A stretch of DNA of 64,000 nucleotides, from NCBI RefSeq assembly GCF_900457465.1, contig NZ_UAUU01000009.1:434001-498000 (forward strand), in the 5' to 3' direction. The stretch's first letter is position 1, and each line of letters begins with the position of its first letter. The notes below the pieces were generated by a model. The model was not told the origin of the DNA, searched no databases, and saw only the letters and a program-made list of their open reading frames with translations. Position numbers and translations under genes: made by a program. Shown here in pieces: positions 46,431 through 54,907 of the stretch. Source of the stretch: Sphingobacterium multivorum. GTDB lineage: Bacteria > Bacteroidota > Bacteroidia > Sphingobacteriales > Sphingobacteriaceae.

Positions 46431-48536
46431 ATGGCTGAATTACGTTTAATTACCCCGATAGAATACCTCAAAGGTGTAGGTCCACAAAAAGCAGATGTAC
46501 TCAAAAAAGAGCTACAGGTATTTACCATTGGCGATCTATTGACACAATACCCTTTCCGTTATATCGACCGTACGGAGTTTCATAAAATCCGGAAACTTCA
46601 TCCCGATATGATGGCTGCACAGGTGCTGGGCCGTCTGGTTTCTTTACAGCTCGTGGGCGAAAAGAGAACGAAACGTCTTGTTGGCTCATTCAAAGATGAG
46701 ACCGGCTCCATGGAACTGGTCTGGTTTCAGTCCATCCCCTGGCTTCAAAAATCATTGAAAGTCGGATCCGCCTATATTATATATGGCAAGCCGAGCGAAT
46801 TCAATGGCCAGCTATCCATTACCCATCCCGAAATGGATCTGTATAACCCGCAGGTAAAACAGATCGGCAATATGAGTTTACAGCCGGTTTATTCATCGAC
46901 AGAAAAACTCAAAAAGTTTAATCTGGATACCAAGGGAATCCAACGCTTACAACAGACTGCATTGGAAACCGTATTCCGTAGTATTGACGAATCGCTTCCC
47001 CAGGATGTGCTTGCTAAACATGGTCTCATTTCCAGGCAACAGGCTTTTGCTTCCATCCATTTTCCAAGCGATCAAAAGGAGCTGAACCAGGCCATCAAAC
47101 GCATCAAATTTGAAGAGCTATTTTTTATTCAGCTGAAGCTGCTCAACAACAAGCAGCTCAACACACAGAAATTTAGAGGCCAGCGGTTCAATAAAGTCGG
47201 TGAAAAATTCAACACGTTCTTTAACGAGCGCCTTCCATTTCCTTTAACAGGAGCGCAGAAACGCGTTGTAAAGGAAATCCGCATAGATACCAATACAGGT
47301 GCGCAGATGAACCGCCTGGTACAGGGCGATGTAGGTTCCGGGAAAACAGTTGTTGCCCTCATGAGCATGCTGCTTGCTGTCGACAATGGATTTCAGGCCT
47401 GTATGATGGCTCCTACAGAAATCCTGGCGACACAGCATTATCATGGACTAAAGCAGCTCGTGGGCGATGACATCGTCAATATCAAGCTACTTACAGGATC
47501 CACAAGCACAAAGGAACGCCGTTTGATCCACCAGGCACTGGAAGATGGCAGCTTAGATATTTTAATTGGCACCCACGCCCTGATCGAGGATAAGGTACAG
47601 TTCAAGAACCTGGGCTTCGTTGTTATTGACGAACAACACCGCTTTGGCGTGGAACAACGGGCCAAACTCTGGCGCAAGAATGTCATTCCACCGCATATGT
47701 TGGTCATGACAGCGACACCAATTCCACGCACATTGGCCATGACCATGTATGGCGACTTGGACATCTCTGTAATTGACGAATTACCTGCTGGGCGTAAACC
47801 GATTAAGACTGTTCACTTTTTTGAAAGCTCCCGTTTACGGATGTTTGGTTTTATGCGTGAGGAGATCGCCAAGGGAAGACAGGTCTATGTGGTATATCCC
47901 CTCATCAAGGAAAGCGAAAAACTGGACCTGATCTACCTTGAAGCAGGTTTGGAGAACTTACAACTTGAATTTCCATTACCACAATACAAGATCAGTATTG
48001 TTCATGGCAAGATGCCTGTAAAGGACAAGGACTTTGAGATGCAGCGCTTTGTCAAACACGAAACACAGATTATGGTTGCCACTACCGTTATCGAGGTGGG
48101 CGTTAATGTTCCCAATGCATCGGTGATGGTCATTGAAAATTCCGAACGATTTGGACTATCCCAGCTGCATCAATTACGTGGCCGTGTAGGCCGTGGTGCT
48201 GAACAGTCTTTCTGTATTCTGATGTCGGGCAATAAGCTGAGCAAAGAAGGACGATTAAGGCTGGATACCATGGTGCGTACCAATGACGGATTTGAAATTG
48301 CAGAAGTCGATCTACAGTTACGTGGCCCGGGCGACATCTCCGGCACGCAACAATCGGGTGTACTTGACCTCAAGATGGCGAATCTGGCGACAGATCAGGC
48401 ATTGCTTACAGAATGCCGCAACACGGTCATTGCTATCTTCAAAGAAGACCCAACGCTACAAAGCGAAAAGAATCAGTTGCTGCGAAGCTTCCTCGCCAGA
48501 AAATCAGATGGCATTGCCTGGGACAAGATTTCTTAA
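46431..48536 (+). CDS. recG: ATP-dependent DNA helicase RecG
   Basis: RecG remodels stalled replication forks and Holliday junctions. The 701-residue protein has an N-terminal wedge/OB domain (residues about 5-180, beginning ITPIEYLKGVGPQKADVLKK) and a superfamily 2 helicase core. Motifs are LTGAQKRVVKEI, LVQGDVGSGKTVV (about 294-306), AMMAPTEILA-type sequence, VIDEQHRFGVEQR with DEQH (about 396-399), and VMTATPIPRTLAMT. TTVIEVGVNVPNAS and QLRGRVGRG in the second lobe complete the set. The C-terminal RecG segment QRSGVLDL-like (TQQSGVLDLKMA) is present. It starts 65 bases after the preceding small gene. Confidence 0.96.
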   Translation: MAELRLITPIEYLKGVGPQKADVLKKELQVFTIGDLLTQYPFRYIDRTEFHKIRKLHPDMMAAQVLGRLVSLQLVGEKRTKRLVGSFKDETGSMELVWFQSIPWLQKSLKVGSAYIIYGKPSEFNGQLSITHPEMDLYNPQVKQIGNMSLQPVYSSTEKLKKFNLDTKGIQRLQQTALETVFRSIDESLPQDVLAKHGLISRQQAFASIHFPSDQKELNQAIKRIKFEELFFIQLKLLNNKQLNTQKFRGQRFNKVGEKFNTFFNERLPFPLTGAQKRVVKEIRIDTNTGAQMNRLVQGDVGSGKTVVALMSMLLAVDNGFQACMMAPTEILATQHYHGLKQLVGDDIVNIKLLTGSTSTKERRLIHQALEDGSLDILIGTHALIEDKVQFKNLGFVVIDEQHRFGVEQRAKLWRKNVIPPHMLVMTATPIPRTLAMTMYGDLDISVIDELPAGRKPIKTVHFFESSRLRMFGFMREEIAKGRQVYVVYPLIKESEKLDLIYLEAGLENLQLEFPLPQYKISIVHGKMPVKDKDFEMQRFVKHETQIMVATTVIEVGVNVPNASVMVIENSERFGLSQLHQLRGRVGRGAEQSFCILMSGNKLSKEGRLRLDTMVRTNDGFEIAEVDLQLRGPGDISGTQQSGVLDLKMANLATDQALLTECRNTVIAIFKEDPTLQSEKNQLLRSFLARKSDGIAWDKIS

Positions 48537-48591
48537 TCGCATGTCATTTTCGAAATAAAAAGCGGGGCCAGCAAATAAATCGATAACGTGT

Positions 48592-48789
48592 TTAAGTGAA
48601 TAAATAGAGCGCATTGGGATCTAAAGGCCACTCGTCAACATAAATAGGATACGAATTGTTTTTATTAGTTCTTGAAGACAATTTATCTTTTTTGTATATA
48701 AAACCAAATTTATTTACTTTTGCATCATTATGAACATGATATAGAAAAATATCCCTTCTTTTACTAGGCAAAAGATGGCGACCGAACGC
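48592..48789 (-). pseudogene. Remnant of an unknown protein
   Basis: The minus strand has an open frame of 65 codons with no ATG, bounded upstream by a stop. It reads GRHLLPSKRRDIFLYHVHND, continues with a Lys/Asn-rich part, and ends VDEWPLDPNALYLFT. The composition looks like coding sequence (balanced residues, few rare ones), not like random AT-rich DNA. It looks like the C-terminal end of a lost gene. It lies in the 510-base gap between recG and hflX, which otherwise holds only a doubtful 42-codon frame on the plus strand at 48775. Confidence 0.4.
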
Positions 48790-49046
48790 TTACATATTTT
48801 GAGTTGCCCTGGTAAGCAAATCACAGGAAATTTATTGGTTAATGGAGAATTATGTCATAATCGGCATCAGTCTTGTGTGGTGTACAAACGCATAAATTCT
48901 TAAATTTACCTTTTCAAACAAAAACCGGGCTTACAAGCTCATTGAAAATAATTTAAAAAGTGAACGTATAACAAGAGGTAGGCAATAGCATACATTGCAA
49001 AGCTTAATGACCTCCCTACTTCACTTGAAAGACTTAATAGTACAAA

Positions 49047-50237
49047 ATGGCCAGAATTAAAATACACGATACAGCAATAAAACCCGAAACAGCCGTCTTG
49101 GTGAGTGTGATCACGCCAAGTGTGACGGAGACAAAAGCAAAGGAATATTTGGAGGAACTTGAATTTTTGGTACAGACTGCCGGTGGCGAGACCAAAGGCA
49201 TGTTTACACAGAAACTGGGCTTCCCAGATCGCGCTACATTTGTCGGCAGTGGAAAGCTGGAAGAAATAAAAGCATACGTTGAAGCGGAGGAAATTGACAT
49301 CGTTGTTTTCGACGATGAGCTTTCACCTTCGCAGCTGCGTAATATTGAGAAAGAATTGAAACGCAAGATATTGGACCGCTCCAACCTTATCCTGGACATC
49401 TTTGCCCGACATGCCAAAACTGCACAGGCAAAGACACAGGTCGAATTGGCACAGCTGCAATATCTATTACCGCGTCTGACCCGTATGTGGACCCACTTGG
49501 AACGTCAGCGCGGGGGTATTGGTATGCGTGGTCCGGGTGAGTCACAGATCGAGACCGATAGACGGATCATCCTGGACAAGATTTCCCTGTTCAAAGAACG
49601 CCTAAAAGCAATCGACAAGCAAAACGAGACACAACGAAAAAACCGTGGCGAGATGATCCGTGTAGCTTTGGTAGGTTACACCAATGTCGGAAAATCAACG
49701 ATCATGAATATGATCTCCAAGTCTGATGTACTGATCGAGAATAAACTTTTCGCAACATTGGATACGACGGTACGTAAAGTTGTGATCGACAACCTTCCTT
49801 TTTTGCTTTCAGATACCGTTGGTTTTATCCGCAAACTACCGCACCATTTGGTGGAATGTTTCAAATCCACATTGGATGAAGTTCGGGAAGCCGATGTCCT
49901 GATCCATGTGGTCGACATCTCGCATCCGAATTTTGAAGATCATATCCAGGCGGTAAACGAAACATTGAAGGATCTTAAAGCACTTGACAAACCGGTGATT
50001 ACAGTGTTCAACAAAATTGACCTTTATAAACCGGCCGTCGAAGAAGGACACGATGGTGAGGAAATCGAGGTCACGTTGGATGATTTTCGTAATTCCTGGA
50101 TGGCAAAAAATTCTGATCCAGCAATCTTTCTATCAGCAACGAATAAAACGAATATCGAAGAGTTCAAACAAAAACTTTACGATATTATTGTGAAAATGCA
50201 CAATGAACGCTACCCTTACAATAACTTATTGTATTAA
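49047..50237 (+). CDS. hflX: GTPase HflX
   Basis: HflX is a ribosome-associated GTPase that splits stalled ribosomes. The 396-residue protein has the N-terminal HflX domain (residues about 10-200), with QKLGFPDRATFVGSGKLEEI and a coiled coil, followed by RQRGGIGMRGPGESQIETDRR (in part). The G domain contains VGYTNVGKST (about 209-218, G1), LSDTVGFIRKLPHH (G3) and VFNKIDL (G4). It begins at ATG 49047 after a 510-base gap and is followed by lipB after 60 bases, so they may be co-transcribed. The length agrees with Bacteroidota members. Confidence 0.95.
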   Translation: MARIKIHDTAIKPETAVLVSVITPSVTETKAKEYLEELEFLVQTAGGETKGMFTQKLGFPDRATFVGSGKLEEIKAYVEAEEIDIVVFDDELSPSQLRNIEKELKRKILDRSNLILDIFARHAKTAQAKTQVELAQLQYLLPRLTRMWTHLERQRGGIGMRGPGESQIETDRRIILDKISLFKERLKAIDKQNETQRKNRGEMIRVALVGYTNVGKSTIMNMISKSDVLIENKLFATLDTTVRKVVIDNLPFLLSDTVGFIRKLPHHLVECFKSTLDEVREADVLIHVVDISHPNFEDHIQAVNETLKDLKALDKPVITVFNKIDLYKPAVEEGHDGEEIEVTLDDFRNSWMAKNSDPAIFLSATNKTNIEEFKQKLYDIIVKMHNERYPYNNLLY

Positions 50238-50297
50238 TTTTGACAAACAATGCTGTGAACGGGCCTTACACCTGTTCACAGCTTAATAAAATACGAA

Positions 50298-50994
50298 ATG
50301 AACAAAGAGGTGCAGTTTCAAGATTGGGGCCTTGTCGATTATCAGGAAGCCTGGGACAGACAAGAATCCATCTTTAAGGGCGTATTGGACATCAAACATG
50401 ACAATAGAGTCAATGCAACAGCAGCAAATACCCCAAATTACTTGATCTTTACAGCACATCCCCATGTTTACACCTTAGGGAAAAGCGGGCACGAGGAATA
50501 CCTGCTCCTAGATGAGAAAGGACTGGAAGAGAAAGAGGCCAAATTCTACAAGATCAACCGTGGTGGCGACATTACCTATCATGGTCCGGGACAGATTGTC
50601 GGTTATCCGATACTGGATCTCGACAACTTCTTTACGGATATCCATCTGTAATCTGCGTACACTGGAAGAAGCTATCATATTGACCTGTGCGGATTATGGT
50701 ATCGAAGCAGGGAGATATCCCGGGTTTACGGGAGTATGGATAGAACCGGATAAACCAACTGCACGCAAGATCTGTGCAATGGGCGTGCGTGCTTCACGCT
50801 GGGTGACCATGCATGGCTTCGCATTCAATGTCAATACAGATCTTGATTATTTCGGCAACATCATTCCTTGCGGCATCGACGATAAGGATGTAACGTCTTT
50901 AAAACGGGAGCTTGGCAAAGAAGTTGATATGGAAGACGTGAAAGGGAAACTTAAAGGCCATATTGCCCAACTCTTTGAAATGCAAATAGTGTAA
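50298..50994 (+). pseudogene. lipB: Octanoyltransferase LipB, interrupted by one extra base
   Basis: LipB moves octanoate from acyl carrier protein to the lipoyl domains of pyruvate and other 2-oxoacid dehydrogenases. The first frame (to 50651) contains [35 protein letters not shown] and ends [13 protein letters not shown]. The second frame resumes at [19 protein letters not shown] and has [24 protein letters not shown] (in part: RKICAMGVR), with the catalytic Cys in a position that follows the family, and [11 protein letters not shown]. Removing one A at 50650-50651 gives DIHLYLRTLEEA and a 231-residue protein, a normal LipB length. Since LipB is seldom dispensable, an error in the sequence is more likely than a real loss. 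Confidence 0.9.
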
Positions 50995-51016
50995 TTTAAG
51001 TTTTCAATAACATACA

Positions 51017-51061
51017 AAGGCCCTTTGAAAGCGGAATTTTAATCTCCTTTCAAAGGGCCTT
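51017..51061. terminator. Terminator after lipB
   Basis: AAGGCCCTTTGAAAG (51017-51031) and CTTTCAAAGGGCCTT (51047-51061) pair over 15 bases with a 15-base loop. T6 follows shortly at 51064-51069. Confidence 0.85.
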
Positions 51062-51177
51062 ACTTTTTTGAGCATCCCTGTTCCTCATGGTTAATAAAAC
51101 CCCTACTAAAGACACAAACGAGGGACATTTTCAGACACTTGGAGGTCTTTACGTGACCACGACGCTATTTCCGAATA

Positions 51178-52397
51178 TCAACAATAATACATACACTCAT
51201 AGCTGGCGAGTTTCCCATCAACAAATCTGAAAATAAATAATCCTGCATCGCCATTTTGAATATAGAAAGTATGTGGCGTTGAAATCCAGTCTGCCGAAAG
51301 CAGTTCACCAAAGTGGTTTACAAAGTCTCTTTCCGCATAATTGGCATCCATCCGCTGGTCCCCCAACACAATAGCTTCACCCGCACTAAAAAATAGCTTA
51401 TACAAGGTTCCGACCACTTTGCCTTTATAATTTTCTTCAAAGGCAACGATCATATTCGGTGTTTTATAATAATACCGCGGCTCCCAGCCACATTCGGGCA
51501 TATCGGGGATTTCGGTAACCCCTGCAGCGCCAGTTGCTTCATTTGTCCATCTGTGATTTTACCATCAAATAAAGACACTCCTTTCCATTCGAAATGGAAG
51601 TTTAAGGCCTTCAGTTTCTTTGCGTACACTTCGGACTGGAACTCATGTTGAAATTTATCGGCCATTAACAGTTCAAAATCGATATCAACCTTGGGGTCCA
51701 CTTTTCCCGCTTTGTCGTAAGATTCCTTCCAATAGGTAAGCGCCTGTTTTAACTTGGAATACTTCGTCCAGCCGATTTCACGTAGACGGCCTGCCTGTAT
51801 CAGTTCTTCCTCCTGGTCCTTCCCTTTGACAGCCAAATATTCTTTAAGGACCTTGTCATAGCTTAACTCAGCACCCAAAAATTTCATCTGAATGTACTCC
51901 GGATTTTCATGGAAGTGGTCTCCGATGTAGACCCATCCATCTGTGTAGAGCGGCACATAATCGATACATACCATTTCATTGAGCCCCGCCCTACGCACAG
52001 CGGTACTTGTGGTATTGGGTGCCTTACGCACGCGCAATTGCGAGACCTGTACATAGAAATGTGGGCATTGAGCGCCTTCGGTTCCGCGATAGAAATATTG
52101 TTGTGGTTCTCCGGCAGACCTTTTTCCATCCATGGCACTTTTCAGAGGCTGACGGTCTATAAAACCGATATCCCCATTATTCACCTGCACTTTGTAATGC
52201 GTGTTGGTGGAATCCAACAGATACACAGGTGCCTCTGTTGGAAAAACTCCCAAGAGGTCTTTATTATTTCCTGCTTCACGGAAAAGGTGCCCCCATGTTG
52301 AGGTATAAAGTGGCCGTTGACCCGCTGGCTGTCCTACTGCGTGATGCACAAACCAACTAACAAAAAAGCAGAGTATGAGTAATCCTTTTTTTGGCAT
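51178..52397 (-). pseudogene. Exported SH3-domain protein, interrupted near its C-terminus
   Basis: The first frame (52397 to 51450) has a signal peptide (MPKKGLLILCFFVSWFVHHAVG) and two SH3-like segments. VYLLDSTNTHYKVQVNNGDIGFIDR lies near residue 55-80, and QLRVRKAPNTTSTAVRRAG (in part) near 118-150. A mostly helical part follows. The second frame (51501 to 51178) continues with PECGWEPRYYYKTPNMI and is clearly the missing tail. Adding one G to G4 on the minus strand (51519-51522) gives QGVTEIPDMPECGW and a protein of about 406 residues. Bacterial SH3 domains often bind peptidoglycan, but this one is not otherwise recognised. The neighbouring regulators and the terminator give no strong hint. 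Confidence 0.7.
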
Positions 52398-52618
52398 AAA
52401 ATTAATTCTTTGAATACATGACCAGTGGTCGCTCCATTGCGATCAACAGCAGGGAACGAGACATCAATAAATGCAACAGAAACTTTTCCTGGCTACCGGT
52501 CAAACACGCACCGTTGCAATAACGAAATTAAAACAAAAAGGAGGCCAATGAAATCACCGGAATCAGGTATCTTTTTTTTGGGCAGGAGATTGTTTGGTTT
52601 CTAAACTACGCAATGTGG

Positions 52619-52999
52619 CTATTTGCGCTGTAATAAACTTACCTGACCTTCCAATGAGAGGATTGTTTTTTCCTGTGCCTTGACCGTTTGCTCTAAGGCA
52701 TTGACCAGCTGTTTATAAATACCAAGACCTTCGGCAGTGACATGAGCTTTTTCGGCAGGTAGAGCACTGAGAGCCCCCTTCTCATCCTTTCGCATCATAG
52801 TCCCTTCACCCATGAGCAACCAAGCTGGGCTAATGTCAGGATGTTTGGACAATATAGCCACCATAGCATCTGAACTGAGTGCAGTATTTTTCTGCCCTCC
52901 CTTAAAGTTTGCATAGGAAAGTTGCACATCTTTGAAAAATTCGGTCTTACTGATGCCTTTGGTTTCAGCGATCAGCAGCACACGTTCCTTTACATTCAC
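52619..52999 (-). CDS. Helix-turn-helix regulator with coiled-coil tail
   Basis: The 126-residue protein has an N-terminal HTH of the lambda-repressor kind (residues about 3-55, with GISKTEFFKDVQLSYANFKGG in part as recognition region). DISPAWLLMGEGTMM at 56-70 is a motif typical of phage-like repressors in Bacteroidota. A Lys/Glu-rich linker and a coiled coil (YKQLVNALEQTVKAQEKTIL in part) end it. It lacks a peptidase domain. It is a paralogue of the next gene upstream, which has the same layout and the same QEKTI(L/I)SLE motif. They lie 26 bases apart in the same direction and are divergent from the four-repeat gene. Confidence 0.72.
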   Translation of the reverse strand: MNVKERVLLIAETKGISKTEFFKDVQLSYANFKGGQKNTALSSDAMVAILSKHPDISPAWLLMGEGTMMRKDEKGALSALPAEKAHVTAEGLGIYKQLVNALEQTVKAQEKTILSLEGQVSLLQRK

Positions 53000-53025
53000 T
53001 TATAGCTTTTTTAAATGTTGGCTGT

Positions 53026-53442
53026 TTATTTATTTCTTAACGATTTTATTTCTTGCTCTTGAATTGACAATAATCGCTCCAACGAAATAATTGTCTTCTC
53101 CTGAGATTTAATTGTGATATTTTGTGACGATATAACCTGTCTTAAGGAGTTGACAACGGCATTAGTAACGCCCTCAATTTCATTTGTCACATAACCCTCC
53201 TTTTCTTCTTCCTGAGCAAGAACGGGCTTTAGCATCTCACCTTCGCCTTTTAACAACCATTCGGAAGAATATGCAGGATATTTTTCAACAATACTAACTA
53301 ACCATTTCGCCTGTACATCTGTATTGTTGGTTAAGGCACGTGTAAATACTCCTCTACTAGCTCCAACGGCAGTTTCAAAGGCTGTCACGCTCAGTCCTTC
53401 TCGATCTGCAATAACTTTAATTCTCGTTAAAAAAGAACTCAT
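53026..53442 (-). CDS. Helix-turn-helix regulator, paralogue, divergent from the unknown pair
   Basis: From the ATG at 53442 the protein has 138 residues. An HTH fold (VTAFETAVGASRGVFTRALTNN in part) is followed by YSSEWLLKGEGEML, the same repressor-type motif as in the gene downstream. A long coiled coil (QVISSQNITIKSQEKTIIS in part) ends in LRNK. A TTG two codons earlier (53448) is possible but would overlap an inverted-repeat operator. The start region and the divergent 53584 gene share a 141-base gap with a perfect 13-base inverted repeat, so this protein probably controls its own gene and the divergent pair. Confidence 0.72.
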   Translation of the reverse strand: MSSFLTRIKVIADREGLSVTAFETAVGASRGVFTRALTNNTDVQAKWLVSIVEKYPAYSSEWLLKGEGEMLKPVLAQEEEKEGYVTNEIEGVTNAVVNSLRQVISSQNITIKSQEKTIISLERLLSIQEQEIKSLRNK

Positions 53443-53447
53443 AATCA

Positions 53448-53526
53448 ATAATTATCAATATAAAATTTGATTAATTGAAAATTAGTGTTTAAATTAGCTT
53501 AACTATTGATAATTATAAACACATCA
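53448..53526. promoter_or_regulatory. Perfect 13-base inverted repeat, probable operator pair
   Basis: ATAATTATCAATA (53448-53460) and its reverse complement TATTGATAATTAT (53514-53526) lie 53 bases apart in the divergent gap. Each copy includes the palindrome ATAATTAT. One copy is right next to the regulator start and the other is 58 bases before the start of the four-repeat gene, as expected for a repressor that acts on both promoters. Confidence 0.55.
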
Positions 53527-53583
53527 TTCACCAAAAACTAACAAATGAAACCAACAGGGCTATAGATCAGTGCACAGATCATT

Positions 53584-54864
53584 ATGAACCCAAGCAGCAG
53601 TTTCATCAACTTTAAAACATATAATCTGATGAAAAATACGCAAAAGAAACTAAAAGCGAAACATTTTCGCTATTTAACCCAAGAACACATCGACGATCCG
53701 ATGAAATATCTCATTGGGTTCTTTGAAAGCGAAACATCCATACGTGACTGGTTAGCGGACCTAAATACGCTAATTAACGCGGCTTCAAACGCAAAGATGA
53801 ACCCACCACGTTCCTCTACCGGATATCTCACTAGAAAATTAATTGAACAGGTGGAATTGGCCTATGTTATTTTTAGGAAATGTAAACTAAAAACAATAGA
53901 ACAACCGCTGAAGTTCAACAAAGGCGTTTCAGACTACTGGAATCAGCTATTAGCAATAGACTCATCGGCAAGCAATATTGATACTGCAGCAGACAGCATT
54001 AGCCGTTTTTTTTCTTACGAGTCTTTACAACAATGGTACAGCATTCTTGATGATTTATGGATAAGTTTAGGAGACCGAGATAACGGCTTTTTAGGCAACA
54101 ACGGCCATGAAATTCTTGCTGTAAAAGAATTCTTACTACGTCTAGCTGCTGCTCTCGGAAAGATCTATGAAGATGCAATTCTGCCGAATACCCCTGAATC
54201 TTATCAGGAAAAAAATGTAAAGAGCGAAATTTCTGAAAATTTAGCGGAAGAAACTCCAACATCTGAAAAAATCAACACGTTGACAGGTGAAATAAAGAAA
54301 AGTCCACAAAAGACCGAGACCCTCCAAAAAATCAAAAACATTTTGGGAGGAGAAGATCTACAGGACTGGCAAGCATTCATTAACAGCCTATATATATCAG
54401 CAGAGAGGGACTTTAAAAGCTGGGATAATGCGTTCAAAGTATATATTCCTGAAAGTAGATTTTGGCTATTTACCCAGTCAATAACACTCTTAGATATTTT
54501 ATACGAGGAAGTCTTTTGGTTTGTTGATAGAGATGCAGAAATAGCATTAACTCCACGCCGAGAGGTCTCCTTATATTATATATTCCGGGACAAAAATACA
54601 ATTGGAAATTTCACAGCTCTATCACTACTGGAAGCGAGTTATCCAGAGTACTATCTCATTAAAATGCTATTTACCTATCCAATTTTCGATTGGCGCGACA
54701 ACCTTACAGATCTCATGCACAGAGGATTCGTATTGAACAAAGGCACAGTATACTATGGGGATCTGGATATCCCTGAATTCCTCCTCAACTTTCAAAAATT
54801 GATTGAGCTCTGCTATCTCCTTACCAATAAAGATGAAATAAAATTTACCAAGGCGATCGCTTAG
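53584..54864 (+). CDS. Unknown protein with four copies of a helical repeat
   Basis: The 426-residue protein has no signal peptide and no known family match. Four units of about 60 residues share a pattern: hydrophobic helix, then a Trp, then a second helix with aromatic and Leu residues. The units are about residues 40-100 (GFFESETSIRDWLADL), 137-199 (RFFSYESLQQWYSILDDLW), 247-311 (ILGGEDLQDWQAFINSLY) and 358-414 (FTYPIFDWRDNLTDLM). The conserved Trp is at 56, 151, 262 and 370. A charged, low-complexity linker (205-246) separates units 2 and 3. It starts at 53584; Met16 (53629) is an alternative. It is 43 bases before the HEPN-type gene and probably co-transcribed. Confidence 0.65.
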   Translation: MNPSSSFINFKTYNLMKNTQKKLKAKHFRYLTQEHIDDPMKYLIGFFESETSIRDWLADLNTLINAASNAKMNPPRSSTGYLTRKLIEQVELAYVIFRKCKLKTIEQPLKFNKGVSDYWNQLLAIDSSASNIDTAADSISRFFSYESLQQWYSILDDLWISLGDRDNGFLGNNGHEILAVKEFLLRLAAALGKIYEDAILPNTPESYQEKNVKSEISENLAEETPTSEKINTLTGEIKKSPQKTETLQKIKNILGGEDLQDWQAFINSLYISAERDFKSWDNAFKVYIPESRFWLFTQSITLLDILYEEVFWFVDRDAEIALTPRREVSLYYIFRDKNTIGNFTALSLLEASYPEYYLIKMLFTYPIFDWRDNLTDLMHRGFVLNKGTVYYGDLDIPEFLLNFQKLIELCYLLTNKDEIKFTKAIA

Positions 54865-54907
54865 GAAATTTGTAAAACTAAATACAACCATTTATTCAAC
54901 CCATATT

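Noticed and set aside
48775..48903. 42-codon plus-strand frame between recG and hflX
   Set aside because: No recognisable similarity, no coding character, and it overlaps the better supported minus-strand remnant.
53443..53448. TTG start of the HTH regulator two codons before the ATG
   Set aside because: It would overlap the inverted-repeat site and ATG at 53442 is better placed.
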